From an uncultured Roseovarius sp. (GTDB taxonomy: Bacteria > Pseudomonadota > Alphaproteobacteria > Rhodobacterales > Rhodobacteraceae), in NCBI GenBank assembly GCA_951812895.1, contig OX638333.1, positions 3,018,001-3,082,000 of the forward strand: a stretch of 64,000 nucleotides of DNA. Reading direction: 5' to 3'. Position numbers and translations under genes: made by a program. The notes beneath the pieces were generated by a model. The model was not told the DNA's origin. It worked only from the letters and a program-made list of their open reading frames with translations, and did not search any database. Below are positions 27,812 to 36,900 of the stretch, in pieces (position 1 is the stretch's first letter; each line of letters begins with the position of its first letter).

Positions 27812-28291
27812 TCAATTCGCCCATGCTCGTGGGTTAAATGTCGCAAGGATATGCGCCAGTTCCGGTTCGTCCACCCGGGCAGCGGCCTTTTTCAGACTTA
27901 GCCATTTGCGGCTTCTTTGACCCACCTCAGGGTACTTTTTGGCAAGAGATTTTACTTTGATCGGATAGACCATGGCGACGCAGGGCAGATCAGATTCGTC
28001 ATTGAGTTCTTTGTGATAGGAATAGAGCCCGAGGCAGGGGCCGGAGACTTTGCCCTTTACGCCTGCTTCTTCCCACGCTTCCTGCAGGGCGGATTCAATC
28101 GGGGTTTTACCGTCCATTGGCCAGCCTTTTGGGATGATCCAACGGCCTGTCCCCCGTGAGGTTACCAACAGAATTTCAGGTTTGTCATCATCTGAGATGC
28201 GATAGCAAAGAGCGGCAAACTGGGTTCTGACATCGCTTTTGTGGTGTTCGCGAAGTGAAATCGGTACATGTTTGCCCACTTGTCGGGTCAT
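27812..28291 (-). CDS. Nudix hydrolase
   Basis: A 159-residue protein. The Nudix box spans about residues 51-73: GWPMDGKTPIESALQEAWEEAGV. The usual REUxEE core reads QEAWEE, so the Arg is replaced by Gln while the metal-binding Glu residues remain. Family members hydrolyse nucleoside diphosphates linked to other groups, such as diphosphoinositol polyphosphates or dinucleoside polyphosphates. The particular substrate cannot be read off. Start ATG 28291. Confidence 0.87.
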   Translation of the reverse strand: MTRQVGKHVPISLREHHKSDVRTQFAALCYRISDDDKPEILLVTSRGTGRWIIPKGWPMDGKTPIESALQEAWEEAGVKGKVSGPCLGLYSYHKELNDESDLPCVAMVYPIKVKSLAKKYPEVGQRSRKWLSLKKAAARVDEPELAHILATFNPRAWAN

Positions 28292-28488
28292 TTGTTGTTC
28301 CTGTTGCACGCTCTGCTCTTATTATTGTTCTGATCAGTATAGGCAGCCCCGCCGTTCGTTTCCAGTCGGGATTTGTACTGAAAGTCCTGAAAATGTTCAA
28401 AAATCCGAAAAATTTACGTGATTTTGCGCGATGTTTTGTTTTCTGCGCAGGCTTGCACCCGATCGCGGCGATCCGCATAATCCCCCGG

Positions 28489-29244
28489 ATGTCAGTCGTT
28501 TACCGCCTTTTCCCGCTGTTGGCGGCGATGCTGTTTTGTGCTTTTACAGCGCAAGCGGCTGAGCGTGTAACCGTATTTGCCGCCGCGTCCTTGCGTAATG
28601 CTTTGGACGAGATTTCTGCCCTTTACGAAGGCGAGGCGGTTTTGTCCTACGGCGGGTCTGGGCAGATTGCGCGGCAGGTATCGCAAGGGGCACCCGCCGA
28701 CATTGTCATCCTGGCAAATCTGGCATGGATGGACTGGCTGGCGGAAAGGGACTTGCTGGCATCTGAAAGCCAAACCGATCTATTGGGCAATACGCTTGTT
28801 CTGATCGCGCCTTCGGATGCCACCGATCTGACAGATGTGACCGCCACTTCGTTACTTGGACGACTAGAGGGCGGGCGACTGGCGATAGCGCACACACAAG
28901 GCGTACCCGCCGGAATTTACGGGCGGCAATGGCTGGAAGCATTGGAGATGTGGCAGGCGCTTCGGCCGCATCTTGCAGAAACAGAAAATGTTCGGGCTGC
29001 ATTGGCGCTGGTCGCGCGGGAAGAGGTGCGGTTGGGGTTGGTTTATGCCAGTGATGCATTCGCAGAACCTCGGGTCCGTGTGCTGCATCGGGCCGATCCG
29101 GCGCTGCACGATCCTATTGTGTACCCTTTGGCATTGATAAAGGGCCGTGAAAGTACTGGTGCTAAAGCATTTTTCGAGCTGTTGCTATCTCCGCAAAGCG
29201 CAGAGATATTCCGGCAGCACGGCTTTGCGGTCATTGGGGGCTGA
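28489..29244 (+). CDS. modA: Molybdate ABC transporter, periplasmic binding protein
   Basis: A 251-residue secreted protein. The signal peptide (residues about 1-22) ends in FTAQAAE. Mature motifs VFAAASLRNALDEI and VLSYGGSGQIARQVSQGAPADIVI match ModA, where backbone and Ser groups bind the tetrahedral molybdate or tungstate oxyanion. The ATG at 28489 is chosen for the signal peptide; a longer upstream frame lacks sense. The modB start lies one base after the modA stop. Confidence 0.93.
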   Translation: MSVVYRLFPLLAAMLFCAFTAQAAERVTVFAAASLRNALDEISALYEGEAVLSYGGSGQIARQVSQGAPADIVILANLAWMDWLAERDLLASESQTDLLGNTLVLIAPSDATDLTDVTATSLLGRLEGGRLAIAHTQGVPAGIYGRQWLEALEMWQALRPHLAETENVRAALALVAREEVRLGLVYASDAFAEPRVRVLHRADPALHDPIVYPLALIKGRESTGAKAFFELLLSPQSAEIFRQHGFAVIGG

Positions 29245-29245
29245 T

Positions 29246-29935
29246 ATGGGATTAAGGCCAGAGGAATGGGCGGCATTGATGCTTTCACTGAAAGTATCGT
29301 TCTGGGCTGTTGTTATCAGTCTGCCGCTTGCCATTCTGGTTGCCTGGGTGCTGGCCCGACGAGAATTTCGCGGTAAAGCGTTGCTGAGCGCGTTGGTGCA
29401 TATGCCTTTGATCCTGCCGCCGGTGGTGACGGGGTATCTCCTGTTGCTGACCTTTGGCGTGAACGGTGCGGTGGGCCGTGTGTTGGCCGATCTTGGTATT
29501 GTATTGGCCTTTCGATGGACCGGTGCCGCCCTGGCCGCGGCGATCATGGGCTTCCCGTTGATGGTGCGGGCAATCCGGTTGGCAATTGAAGCGGTTGATC
29601 CGAGGCTGGAGGAAGCAGCCGGGACATTGGGCGCGGGAAATCTCGCAGTGTTCTGGTTTGTGACTTTGCCGTTAATAGCACCGGGTGTGTTGGCGGGGGC
29701 GGTGCTTGGCTTTGCCAAGGCAATGGGAGAGTTTGGCGCGACAATCACATTTGTGGCCAACATCCCGGGGCAGACCCAGACCCTGCCTTCTGCGATCTAT
29801 GCGTTCCTCCAGGTGCCCGGTGGAGAAGGCAGCGCATTACGGTTGGTGGTGCTGGCAGTGGTGGTCGCGCTGGGTGCTGTTCTGTTGTCTGAATGGCTTG
29901 GCAAACGTGTTGCGCAGAGGATAGGCAGAAGATGA
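29246..29935 (+). CDS. modB: Molybdate ABC transporter, permease
   Basis: A 229-residue inner-membrane permease with five to six helices. The cytoplasmic coupling loop EEAAGTLGAGNLAVFWFVTLPLIAPGVLAG (about residues 118-147) contains the EAA motif. The GEFGATITFVANIPGQTQTLP stretch is specific to ModB. It starts one base after modA and overlaps modC by 4 bases. Confidence 0.94.
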   Translation: MGLRPEEWAALMLSLKVSFWAVVISLPLAILVAWVLARREFRGKALLSALVHMPLILPPVVTGYLLLLTFGVNGAVGRVLADLGIVLAFRWTGAALAAAIMGFPLMVRAIRLAIEAVDPRLEEAAGTLGAGNLAVFWFVTLPLIAPGVLAGAVLGFAKAMGEFGATITFVANIPGQTQTLPSAIYAFLQVPGGEGSALRLVVLAVVVALGAVLLSEWLGKRVAQRIGRR

Positions 29936-31035
29936 GCATTGAATTGCAGGCTGCTCATATCTTTGGTGATTTTCACCTCGATGTGGAGATCAATGTTGGC
30001 ACGGGCGTGACTGCTCTTTTTGGGCCGTCCGGTTCTGGTAAGACAACAATTATCAATGTGTTGGCGGGCCTTGTTAAGCCGGAGGCGGGCCGTGTGGTCG
30101 CGGGTGGTGAAGTTTTGCTGGATACCGATGCCGGAATTAACTTGCGCAGTTCAAGACGCCGGATTGGATATGTGTTTCAGGACGGTCGTTTGTTTCCGCA
30201 TATGACGGTGGATCGCAATATTCGCTTTGGAAACCGGTTTGCGCTAACGCCTGCCACTGAAAAAGAGATTGCAGATGTGGCGGGTGTGTTGGGCCTGAAT
30301 ACTCTTTTGGATCGTCATCCGGGAGCGTTGTCAGGAGGCGAAAAACAGCGGGTTGCAATTGCCAGGGCCTGGCTGTCAAAGCCACGAATATTGCTTATGG
30401 ATGAACCGCTTGCAGCGCTGGATGAACCCAGAAAGGACGAAATTTTTCCCTATCTGGAGCGGTTACGGGATGTGGCCGGAATCCCGATTATCTATGTCAG
30501 TCATGCGTTATCAGAAGTTGCGCGTCTGGCGGATGATTTGGTCGTGCTGCAAAATGGCCGCGTGGTGGCGAGTGGGCCGGTCGAGAATGTGTTGAGCGAC
30601 CCCACAACATTGCCCTTGGTTGGCGTGCGCGAAGCGGGCTCGATCCTTCCGGCAAAGGTGATGGAACATGGGTCGGACGGGCTGAGCCGTCTCAGGATCA
30701 GTGCTGGTGATCTGGTGTTGCCGGGTGTTGATCAAGACCCCGAATCTTCGTTGCGTATCAGGGTCTTGGCACAGGATATTATTCTATCGCTTAAAGAACC
30801 TGTGGGCCTGTCCTCGCGCAATATTTTGCCTGTCACAATTGAGGCTTTGTACCGTGGGGATGGACCGGGTGTTGCGGTACGATTGCAGGCGGGAGAGGAT
30901 CACCTGCTGGCAAGGATCACCGCGCGTGCGTCGGAGGAGCTGGGGATTACGCCGGGCCTGAACTGTTTTGCAATACTAAAAGCCACGGCAGTGCCAAAAA
31001 TGAGCATTGCAACCAGCCCAAACCGGGAAAAATGA
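29932..31035 (+). CDS. modC: Molybdate ABC transporter, ATP-binding protein
   Basis: A 367-residue ATPase. Walker A is GPSGSGKTT (about residues 29-37), the signature is LSGGEKQRVAIARA (about 126-139) and Walker B is ILLMDEPLAALD (about 147-158). The C-terminal 80 residues form the TOBE/Mop domain that binds molybdate and can inhibit the pump. A sharp ATGA overlap with modB shows one operon. No ModE regulator gene is in the window. Confidence 0.94.
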   Translation: MSIELQAAHIFGDFHLDVEINVGTGVTALFGPSGSGKTTIINVLAGLVKPEAGRVVAGGEVLLDTDAGINLRSSRRRIGYVFQDGRLFPHMTVDRNIRFGNRFALTPATEKEIADVAGVLGLNTLLDRHPGALSGGEKQRVAIARAWLSKPRILLMDEPLAALDEPRKDEIFPYLERLRDVAGIPIIYVSHALSEVARLADDLVVLQNGRVVASGPVENVLSDPTTLPLVGVREAGSILPAKVMEHGSDGLSRLRISAGDLVLPGVDQDPESSLRIRVLAQDIILSLKEPVGLSSRNILPVTIEALYRGDGPGVAVRLQAGEDHLLARITARASEELGITPGLNCFAILKATAVPKMSIATSPNREK

Positions 31036-31200
31036 AGCGTTCAAATTCTGTACTTATTTGCAATATTTTTGTCAGGAATTATACAAATCGAACTTTTTAT
31101 ATAGTTATCCACAGATAGCACATGATCTGGTGCCATTCTCAAACAGACAAGCCTCCGCAGATCGCGCAATTCGGCGTCGAAATTTCGTGATGTCAGTGAA

Positions 31201-32166
31201 TTATTTGGTGTGGTGACAAGCGACGTTTGTTCCGTCGATTTGACGTAACTTCGGACGTTCCGACCGGCAGCGTGCATCGGCCAGCGGGCAACGTGGTGCA
31301 AATGGGCAGCCCTCGGGCAGGTTGACCGGATCGGGAAGCTCGCCCGGTTGGCGTGGCTTATCGAAAGAGCCGCCGTCGAGTTTTGGGATCGCGTCTAACA
31401 GGAGCCGGGTGTAGGGGTGCTTTGGTCTGGCAAAAAGCGCCTCTGTTTCGGCCAGCTCCATCACTTGTCCCAGATACATCACCGCTACGCGGGTCCCAAA
31501 ATGTTCAACGACGGACAGGTCATGCGTGATGAAGAGATAGGTCAGCCCACGCTCTTCCTGAAGGTCGGTCAGCAGGTTCAGGATCTGCGCCTGAATTGAA
31601 ACGTCCAGCGCCGAAATCGGCTCGTCCGCGACGATGAATGCAGGGTTGGTCACCAGCGCGCGGGCAATTGCAATCCGCTGCCGTTGGCCACCAGAGAACT
31701 CATGCGGCAGGCGACGCTGCCAGCTTGGGTCACACCCGGTAGCATCAAGCACGGCCTCAACCTGGGTTCGAACGTCAGAGTTGGATTTCTCTGGCATCAG
31801 ATGGCGAATAGGCTCGGCCAGGGTATCAAACACGTTGCGACGCGGGTTGAGCGAGGCATAGGGGTTCTGAAACACCATCTGCATGTCGCGGCGGATGGGT
31901 TTACGGGTGGTTTCGTCCATCTCGTCAATACGAGTGCCGCGAAAATGAACCTCGCCGGATGTGGGGGTCTGCAATCCGATGATCGCGCGGCCCAGGGTGG
32001 TTTTGCCACAGCCGGATTCACCAACCACGCAAAAACTTTCACCCGGTTGAATCGCCACATCAACGGTGTTGAGCGCATGCAGCACAGGCTTTTCACTGCT
32101 CAGAAAGTGGGTGGGCAGTGGAAAGCGGACCTCGATCCCCTTGGTTTCGACAATGGGTGCGGTCAT
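31201..32166 (-). CDS. Dipeptide/oligopeptide-type ABC transporter ATPase (DppF/OppF)
   Basis: A 321-residue ATPase. Walker A GESGCGKTT is near residue 51, the signature EFSGGQRQRIAIARAL near 153, and Walker B FIVADEPISALD near 173. The C-terminal oligo_HPY domain has PEGCPFAPRCPLADARC, cysteines that bind an iron-sulfur cluster in family members. It overlaps the DppD gene by 4 bases. The operon order, from the minus strand, is SBP, DppB, DppC, DppD, DppF. It imports a peptide, nickel complex or other small solute; the substrate is unknown. Confidence 0.9.
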   Translation of the reverse strand: MTAPIVETKGIEVRFPLPTHFLSSEKPVLHALNTVDVAIQPGESFCVVGESGCGKTTLGRAIIGLQTPTSGEVHFRGTRIDEMDETTRKPIRRDMQMVFQNPYASLNPRRNVFDTLAEPIRHLMPEKSNSDVRTQVEAVLDATGCDPSWQRRLPHEFSGGQRQRIAIARALVTNPAFIVADEPISALDVSIQAQILNLLTDLQEERGLTYLFITHDLSVVEHFGTRVAVMYLGQVMELAETEALFARPKHPYTRLLLDAIPKLDGGSFDKPRQPGELPDPVNLPEGCPFAPRCPLADARCRSERPKLRQIDGTNVACHHTK

Positions 32167-33131
32167 TGAGCAATCTCCGCCGTTTTGAGCGGATTGAAGC
32201 AGGCCGCGCCGTTCACCAGATCGGGTGCTCCGGCGTGACACCGGTCCGTCGCGTATTCACATCGGGGATTATAGGCACATCCCGGTGGCAGACCTGTAAT
32301 CGGCGGCATAGAACCGGGGATCTGGTAGAGCCGAGATCCGCGACCGGCATGTTGCGGCAAAGCCTTGAGCAAGCCGGACGTATATGGGTGGGTCGGGCCG
32401 TCAATGATGGTTCGGGTGTTGCCCTCTTCCACGCATTTTCCGGCGTACATGATCATCAGGCGTTCAGTCACCTCAGCCACGACACCCAGATCATGGGTAA
32501 TCAGGATCAACGCCACGTCATGTTCGCGGCAGAGTTTGAGTATAAGCGCCATGATCTCTGCCTGAATGGTGACATCCAGTGCAGTTGTCGGCTCATCCGC
32601 GATAATCAGTTCGGGATCGGTCAAAAGCGCGATAGCAATCACTACGCGCTGCCGCAAACCACCAGAAAGTTCGTGAGGATAGGCATCCATCCGGGTTTCA
32701 GCCGAGGGAATCGCAACCAGTTTAAGCTTGTCGATACACAGCTTGCGCGCGTCAGATTTTGAGATTTTTCGGTGCGCCTGAAGGGTTTCGATCATCTGGG
32801 TGCCAATCGACAGCACCGGGTTGAGCGTGACCATAGGGTCCTGAAAAATCATCGAAATCCGGTTGCCGCGAATATCGCGGATCGCGCGCTCACTCAAAGA
32901 AAGCAGGTTTTCGCCGTTGAAGGTGACAGATCCTTTTGAGACACGCCCCGGATCGGCAATCAGGTTCAGGATGGCAAAGGCGAGCATGGATTTACCCGCC
33001 CCGGATTCGCCAACCACGCCAAGCCGCTCGCCCTTTTCCAAGGTCAGGCTAACACCGCGCAGCGCCTCTACCTCATCATTTTTGCCCCGCGGGAAGGCCA
33101 CATGCAGATCGCGTACTTCAAGCATCGCCAT
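32163..33131 (-). CDS. Dipeptide/oligopeptide-type ABC transporter ATPase (DppD/OppD)
   Basis: A 322-residue ATPase. Walker A (GESGAGKSM, near residue 40), signature (ELSGGLRQRVVIAIALL, near 150) and Walker B (LIIADEPTTALD, near 172) are present, and the C-terminal oligo_HPY domain reads TGLPPGCAYNPRCEYATDRC. Normal DppD members have GESGSGKS; here Ala replaces the first Ser. It starts within the stop codon of DppC and pairs with DppF. Confidence 0.9.
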   Translation of the reverse strand: MAMLEVRDLHVAFPRGKNDEVEALRGVSLTLEKGERLGVVGESGAGKSMLAFAILNLIADPGRVSKGSVTFNGENLLSLSERAIRDIRGNRISMIFQDPMVTLNPVLSIGTQMIETLQAHRKISKSDARKLCIDKLKLVAIPSAETRMDAYPHELSGGLRQRVVIAIALLTDPELIIADEPTTALDVTIQAEIMALILKLCREHDVALILITHDLGVVAEVTERLMIMYAGKCVEEGNTRTIIDGPTHPYTSGLLKALPQHAGRGSRLYQIPGSMPPITGLPPGCAYNPRCEYATDRCHAGAPDLVNGAACFNPLKTAEIAQ

Positions 33132-34039
33132 CAGTCATCCCCCCGACGCAGTTTCGGATTGAGGACATCGCGCAACCAATCCCCCAGCAGATTCAGCGCC
33201 AAAATCAGCGCGACCAGCACGAGGGCAGGGTAAAGAGTGATCCACCATGAGCCAGAAAAGATGAACTCGAACCCGGACCGGATCAGCGACCCCAGCGAGG
33301 GCCGGTCGACGGGCATTCCAAGGCCCAGAAAGCTTAGGGCGGCCTCTGTCATGATCGCCTCAGCCACCTGAATAGTGGATATCACCAACACCGGTGTCAG
33401 CGTGTTGGGCAGGATATGGCCCCACATCACCTTGCGCGCGGGTAGGCCGATAACGCGGGCGGCATCGACATATTCTTTGTTCTTTTCCCCCAGAACAGAC
33501 GATCGGACTGTCCGGGCAAATTTTGGCCATTCAGCAATGCCGATGATCAGGATCAGCATAAAAATTGCATAATCCGCATAGGTGCTTGCATCAAAGGCCG
33601 CGCTGAACAGGGCGAGCACGATGATCGCGATCATCAGTGTCGACAGCGACATCTGGATATCTGCCAGCCGCATCAGGAAGGCATCGACCCAGCCGCCTTT
33701 GTATCCGGCAATCAGGCCAAGTGTGATGCCAAGAATGCCCTGCACGATCACGGCACCAATTCCGATAAGCAGCGAAATACCGGTGCCATACATGATTGTC
33801 GACAGCACGCCGCGCCCCTGCGCGTCGGTGCCAAGCAGGAACCGGTCATCGCCACCGGGTGACCAGCTGGGCGGCATTTCGCTGTCCATAATGTCGAGCT
33901 GTAGCAAGTCATAGGGGTTCTGTGGTGCGATCCACGGTGCAAACACGGCCATCATTACGAGGACGAACAGAACCGTGCCCGCACAGATAGCGACCGGGTC
34001 GGTGAGAAACCGTTTAAGAACGCCGCGCCAGGAGATCAT
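33131..34039 (-). CDS. Dipeptide-type ABC transporter permease (DppC)
   Basis: A 302-residue inner-membrane permease with about six helices. The coupling loop DAARVIGLPARKVMWGHILPNTLTPVLVIS (about residues 190-219) contains the EAA-like motif in the GxxxxxxxxxHILPN form used by this family. The PSWSPGGDDRFLLGTDAQGRGVLSTIMYG segment is the DppC/OppC periplasmic signature. The start overlaps the DppB stop by 4 bases. Confidence 0.92.
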   Translation of the reverse strand: MISWRGVLKRFLTDPVAICAGTVLFVLVMMAVFAPWIAPQNPYDLLQLDIMDSEMPPSWSPGGDDRFLLGTDAQGRGVLSTIMYGTGISLLIGIGAVIVQGILGITLGLIAGYKGGWVDAFLMRLADIQMSLSTLMIAIIVLALFSAAFDASTYADYAIFMLILIIGIAEWPKFARTVRSSVLGEKNKEYVDAARVIGLPARKVMWGHILPNTLTPVLVISTIQVAEAIMTEAALSFLGLGMPVDRPSLGSLIRSGFEFIFSGSWWITLYPALVLVALILALNLLGDWLRDVLNPKLRRGDD

Positions 34040-35022
34040 GATTTTGCCCCCGGCAATTTCACCATTGGGTTGATGAGTGTGTAAATGAAATCGACCAGCG
34101 TGTTGACCACAACAAAGATCAAACCAACAACAATGATATAGGCGATGATCAGAGGGGTATCGACGCGGTTCACGGCCTCAAGAAACAGGAATCCCATACC
34201 GGGCCACTGAAACACCGTTTCGGTCAGGATTGTGTAGGCGATCAGCGTACCGATCATCAGGCCACCCACTGTTACAACCGGCAATAGCGTGTTGCGGAAA
34301 GCATGAACGTAACGCACCCGTGCCGTCGACAGCCCCTTGGCCCGGGCAAAGCGCACATAATCGGTGCCCATCGTCTCCATCATCTCGGCCCGGATCAGGC
34401 GGATGAACAGGGGCAGCATAATCGAGCTGAGTGTCAAAGAGGGCAGGATCAGGTGGGCCAAACCGTCGAAGGTGAGGAAACCGGTGTTCCACCCCCAGGG
34501 CATTTCATAGGTATCGCCCCGGCCAAATGACGGGAACCAGCCCAATTCGACGCTGAAAATCCAGACCAGAAAGATTGCGGTCAGGAACACCGGCACCGAA
34601 ATGCCGATGATCGATCCGCTCATTATGATACGCGAAAGCCAGCTGTTTCGATGGATAGCACAATAGATGCCAGCGGGGATTGAAACCGACAGGAATATGA
34701 ACACCGCCCCCAGCACCAATTCGAACGTCGCTGGAAACTTGTCCATGATGACATCAAGCGCGGGGCGTTTGAAGAAATAGGATGTGCCAAGGTCACCCTG
34801 AACCGCGCGGCCCAGAAAACGCGTGTACTGGGTGATGAAGGGATCATTGAGACCAAGCTCGTCGCGCAGGGCGTCACGTTCCGCTTCTGAAACCGACTGG
34901 CCGACCAGCTCGCGCAGCGGATCGCCAAGATTGTCCTGTATCGAAAATCCGATGATCGACAGCACGAACATCACGATCGCGGCCTGAAGCACGCGGCGAA
35001 TGAGAAAAGCGATTAAATGCAT
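34036..35022 (-). CDS. Dipeptide-type ABC transporter permease (DppB)
   Basis: A 328-residue permease. It has the N-terminal helix (IRRVLQAAIVMFVLSIIGF), the ELGLNDPFITQYTRFL periplasmic helix and the EAA-type loop RFARAKGLSTARVRYVHAFRNTLLPV (about 223-248), all typical of DppB/OppB. A strong stem-loop lies between the stop of the binding-protein gene and this start (35042-35069), so this part of the operon is probably expressed at a lower level. Confidence 0.92.
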   Translation of the reverse strand: MHLIAFLIRRVLQAAIVMFVLSIIGFSIQDNLGDPLRELVGQSVSEAERDALRDELGLNDPFITQYTRFLGRAVQGDLGTSYFFKRPALDVIMDKFPATFELVLGAVFIFLSVSIPAGIYCAIHRNSWLSRIIMSGSIIGISVPVFLTAIFLVWIFSVELGWFPSFGRGDTYEMPWGWNTGFLTFDGLAHLILPSLTLSSIMLPLFIRLIRAEMMETMGTDYVRFARAKGLSTARVRYVHAFRNTLLPVVTVGGLMIGTLIAYTILTETVFQWPGMGFLFLEAVNRVDTPLIIAYIIVVGLIFVVVNTLVDFIYTLINPMVKLPGAKS

Positions 35023-35030
35023 GAATGCCT

Positions 35031-35069
35031 AGCAAAAAAGCGGACGGGCCGGAGATGTCCGGCCCGTCC
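35031..35069 (-). terminator. Stem-loop with U-tract between SBP and DppB genes
   Basis: GGACGGGCCGG (35042-35052) pairs perfectly with CCGGCCCGTCC (35059-35069) around a 6-base loop. On the minus strand the stem is followed by GCTTTTTTGC. It begins 8 bases after the binding-protein stop. This is an intrinsic terminator or attenuator placed inside the operon. It probably lets the periplasmic protein be made in excess over the membrane parts, as is known for several binding-protein operons. Confidence 0.85.
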
Positions 35070-35077
35070 AATTGCGA

Positions 35078-36616
35078 TTATTCCGCGATGACCAAGTCAC
35101 CCAGATAGGGGAAGTTCATCACGTTAAGAATTGCCTCGGCACCAACGCCAGAGCGAGCGGCCCAGGCCAGATCCTGCCAGTGCAGCGGAACGTATGCCGC
35201 CTCTTCATGCAGGATGGCTTCGGCTTTTTGCAGCATTTCTGCACGCACCGAGTCATCGGTTTCGGTAAGCGACGCAAGCGTCAGCTCGTCAACCATAGCG
35301 TTCGAGTAGTTGCCCGAGTTGTACTGGCCACGGCCGGTGTCTGCGTCCGGTGTCATGGTCAGGAACTCGTTAAAGTTGGCACTGTCTTCGGTGTCCGAAT
35401 GCCAGCCGATCATCATGATATCAGCTGCGCGTTCATCAAACTTTGGCCAGTATTGTGCTTTTGGCATGGTGGTCAGGTCGATCGTGATGTTGATCTTGGC
35501 CAGCATGGCCGCCGCTGCTTCGCAGATTTTGTAATCGTTGACGTAGCGGTTGTTGGGGCACATCATGGTCGCTTCGAAGCCATCAGCATAGCCTGCTTCG
35601 GCCATCAGAGCCTGAGCTTTGGCCACATCATAGCGGGGCTGAAGCGCCTCGTTATAACCCAGATAGCCCTTGGGTGATTGTTGGGCCGCAGCTGTGCCAA
35701 AGCCTTTCATGATCTTCTCAACGATGCCTTCGTTGTTGATCGCGTGCACAATGGCCTGGCGTACTTTCATATTGGCCAGCGCCTCATGGCGTTGCTGGTT
35801 CAACTGAAGTGTAATGATCCGTGTGCCGGACATGGTGATCAGGTCGGTCCCATCATTGCTGTGGATCCGATCAAGATCTGTTGGTGGCACCGGTGCGATA
35901 AAGTCGACGTCACCGGAGAGAAGCGCGGCCACACGGGTCGGCGACTCTTTGATCGGTGTCAGAACAGCGGTTTGAACGTTACCCGGGCTGTTAGTGTCCC
36001 AATAGTCGGGGTTGCGTTCAAAGACGACTTTTACACCCTGTTCACGCTCAGTAATGATGAACGGCCCTGTGCCCGAAACGGTTTTCGAGGCGAAACTGTC
36101 ACCATGTTTTACAATCTCGTCTCCACCGGCTTCATAGAAAGCTTTGTCCATAGGAAAGACATAAGTTGCCGTGTGTAGAACAAGCGGGCTGGGGCCGTCT
36201 GTCTTAATCTCGACCGTATGGTCGTCGATCGCAGTGGCCGATGTCCAGCCAGCAAAGATGCCTTTGAAATCGGGCGAGGATTTCAGGCGGTCGATGGTGT
36301 AGACCACATCGGCGGCAGTCATTGTGTTGCCAGAGTGGAACTTTACACCCTGACGGATGTTGAACCGTACAGTGGTCTCATCCACCCGATCCCAGCTTTC
36401 GGCTAGGCGGGCATCAAAGCCCAGATCACTGTTCCAGCGTACCAAAGGATCAAAAATCATATGGCTAAGCTGAAGCGTGCCGCCCGACAGCTGCTCATGC
36501 GGGTCAAGCGACACCGGATCAGCATCGTAGGCAAAGTTCAGCGTTTGGGCTGGGGCCATCGTCGCGGCGCCCAATACCATAGCTGTTGCAGCTACTAAAT
36601 TGCGTAGAGTCTTCAT
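35078..36616 (-). CDS. ABC transporter, family 5 solute-binding protein
   Basis: A 512-residue periplasmic binding protein. A signal peptide ends near residue 23 (ATMAPAQ). The mature protein opens with LNFAYDADPVSLDPHEQLSGG and carries LAESWDRVDETTVRFNIRQGVKFHSG, the family 5 (DppA/OppA/NikA) signature. Members bind peptides, haem, nickel complexes or opines; nothing here singles out the ligand. It is the first gene of a five-gene minus-strand operon. Confidence 0.92.
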   Translation of the reverse strand: MKTLRNLVAATAMVLGAATMAPAQTLNFAYDADPVSLDPHEQLSGGTLQLSHMIFDPLVRWNSDLGFDARLAESWDRVDETTVRFNIRQGVKFHSGNTMTAADVVYTIDRLKSSPDFKGIFAGWTSATAIDDHTVEIKTDGPSPLVLHTATYVFPMDKAFYEAGGDEIVKHGDSFASKTVSGTGPFIITEREQGVKVVFERNPDYWDTNSPGNVQTAVLTPIKESPTRVAALLSGDVDFIAPVPPTDLDRIHSNDGTDLITMSGTRIITLQLNQQRHEALANMKVRQAIVHAINNEGIVEKIMKGFGTAAAQQSPKGYLGYNEALQPRYDVAKAQALMAEAGYADGFEATMMCPNNRYVNDYKICEAAAAMLAKINITIDLTTMPKAQYWPKFDERAADIMMIGWHSDTEDSANFNEFLTMTPDADTGRGQYNSGNYSNAMVDELTLASLTETDDSVRAEMLQKAEAILHEEAAYVPLHWQDLAWAARSGVGAEAILNVMNFPYLGDLVIAE

Positions 36617-36855
36617 ATTTCTCTCCCTGATTAGCCGGGTATGCCCTGTGGTTCGTTGTGGGGTCTCCCGGTCATAAACGCTAGGTTGTCGCGATTCTGC
36701 GTCTATGTAAAGGCCGAGGAGGGCTTCTTTTTGGCGTGTTTTCAGAGTAAAAACTGTTAATTTCCAGATGGCTAAGGGCGTTTTTTACCAGCAGGTCAAG
36801 GGCTTGCACGAATAGAAATGATGCCCTGTGCTCAACAGAAAATGAAAAAATTAGT

Positions 36856-36889
36856 AGAAATACGAATGACTGCCATTGCGGGTATTTCT
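36856..36889 (-). terminator. Possible terminator after the capsule genes
   Basis: AGAAATAC (36856-36863) pairs with GTATTTCT (36882-36889) around an 18-base loop, just after the kpsC stop at 36901. On the minus strand the stem is followed by ACTAATTTTTTC. The A/T-rich stem is weak, so this is tentative. Confidence 0.4.
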
Positions 36890-36900
36890 AGCCATCCTCC

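Noticed and set aside
31105-31113. Perfect DnaA box TTATCCACA in an A/T-rich convergent spacer
   Set aside because: A second perfect match lies inside the mini-protein gene (62196-62204). One or two matches are expected by chance in 64 kb, and no cluster or origin genes are present.
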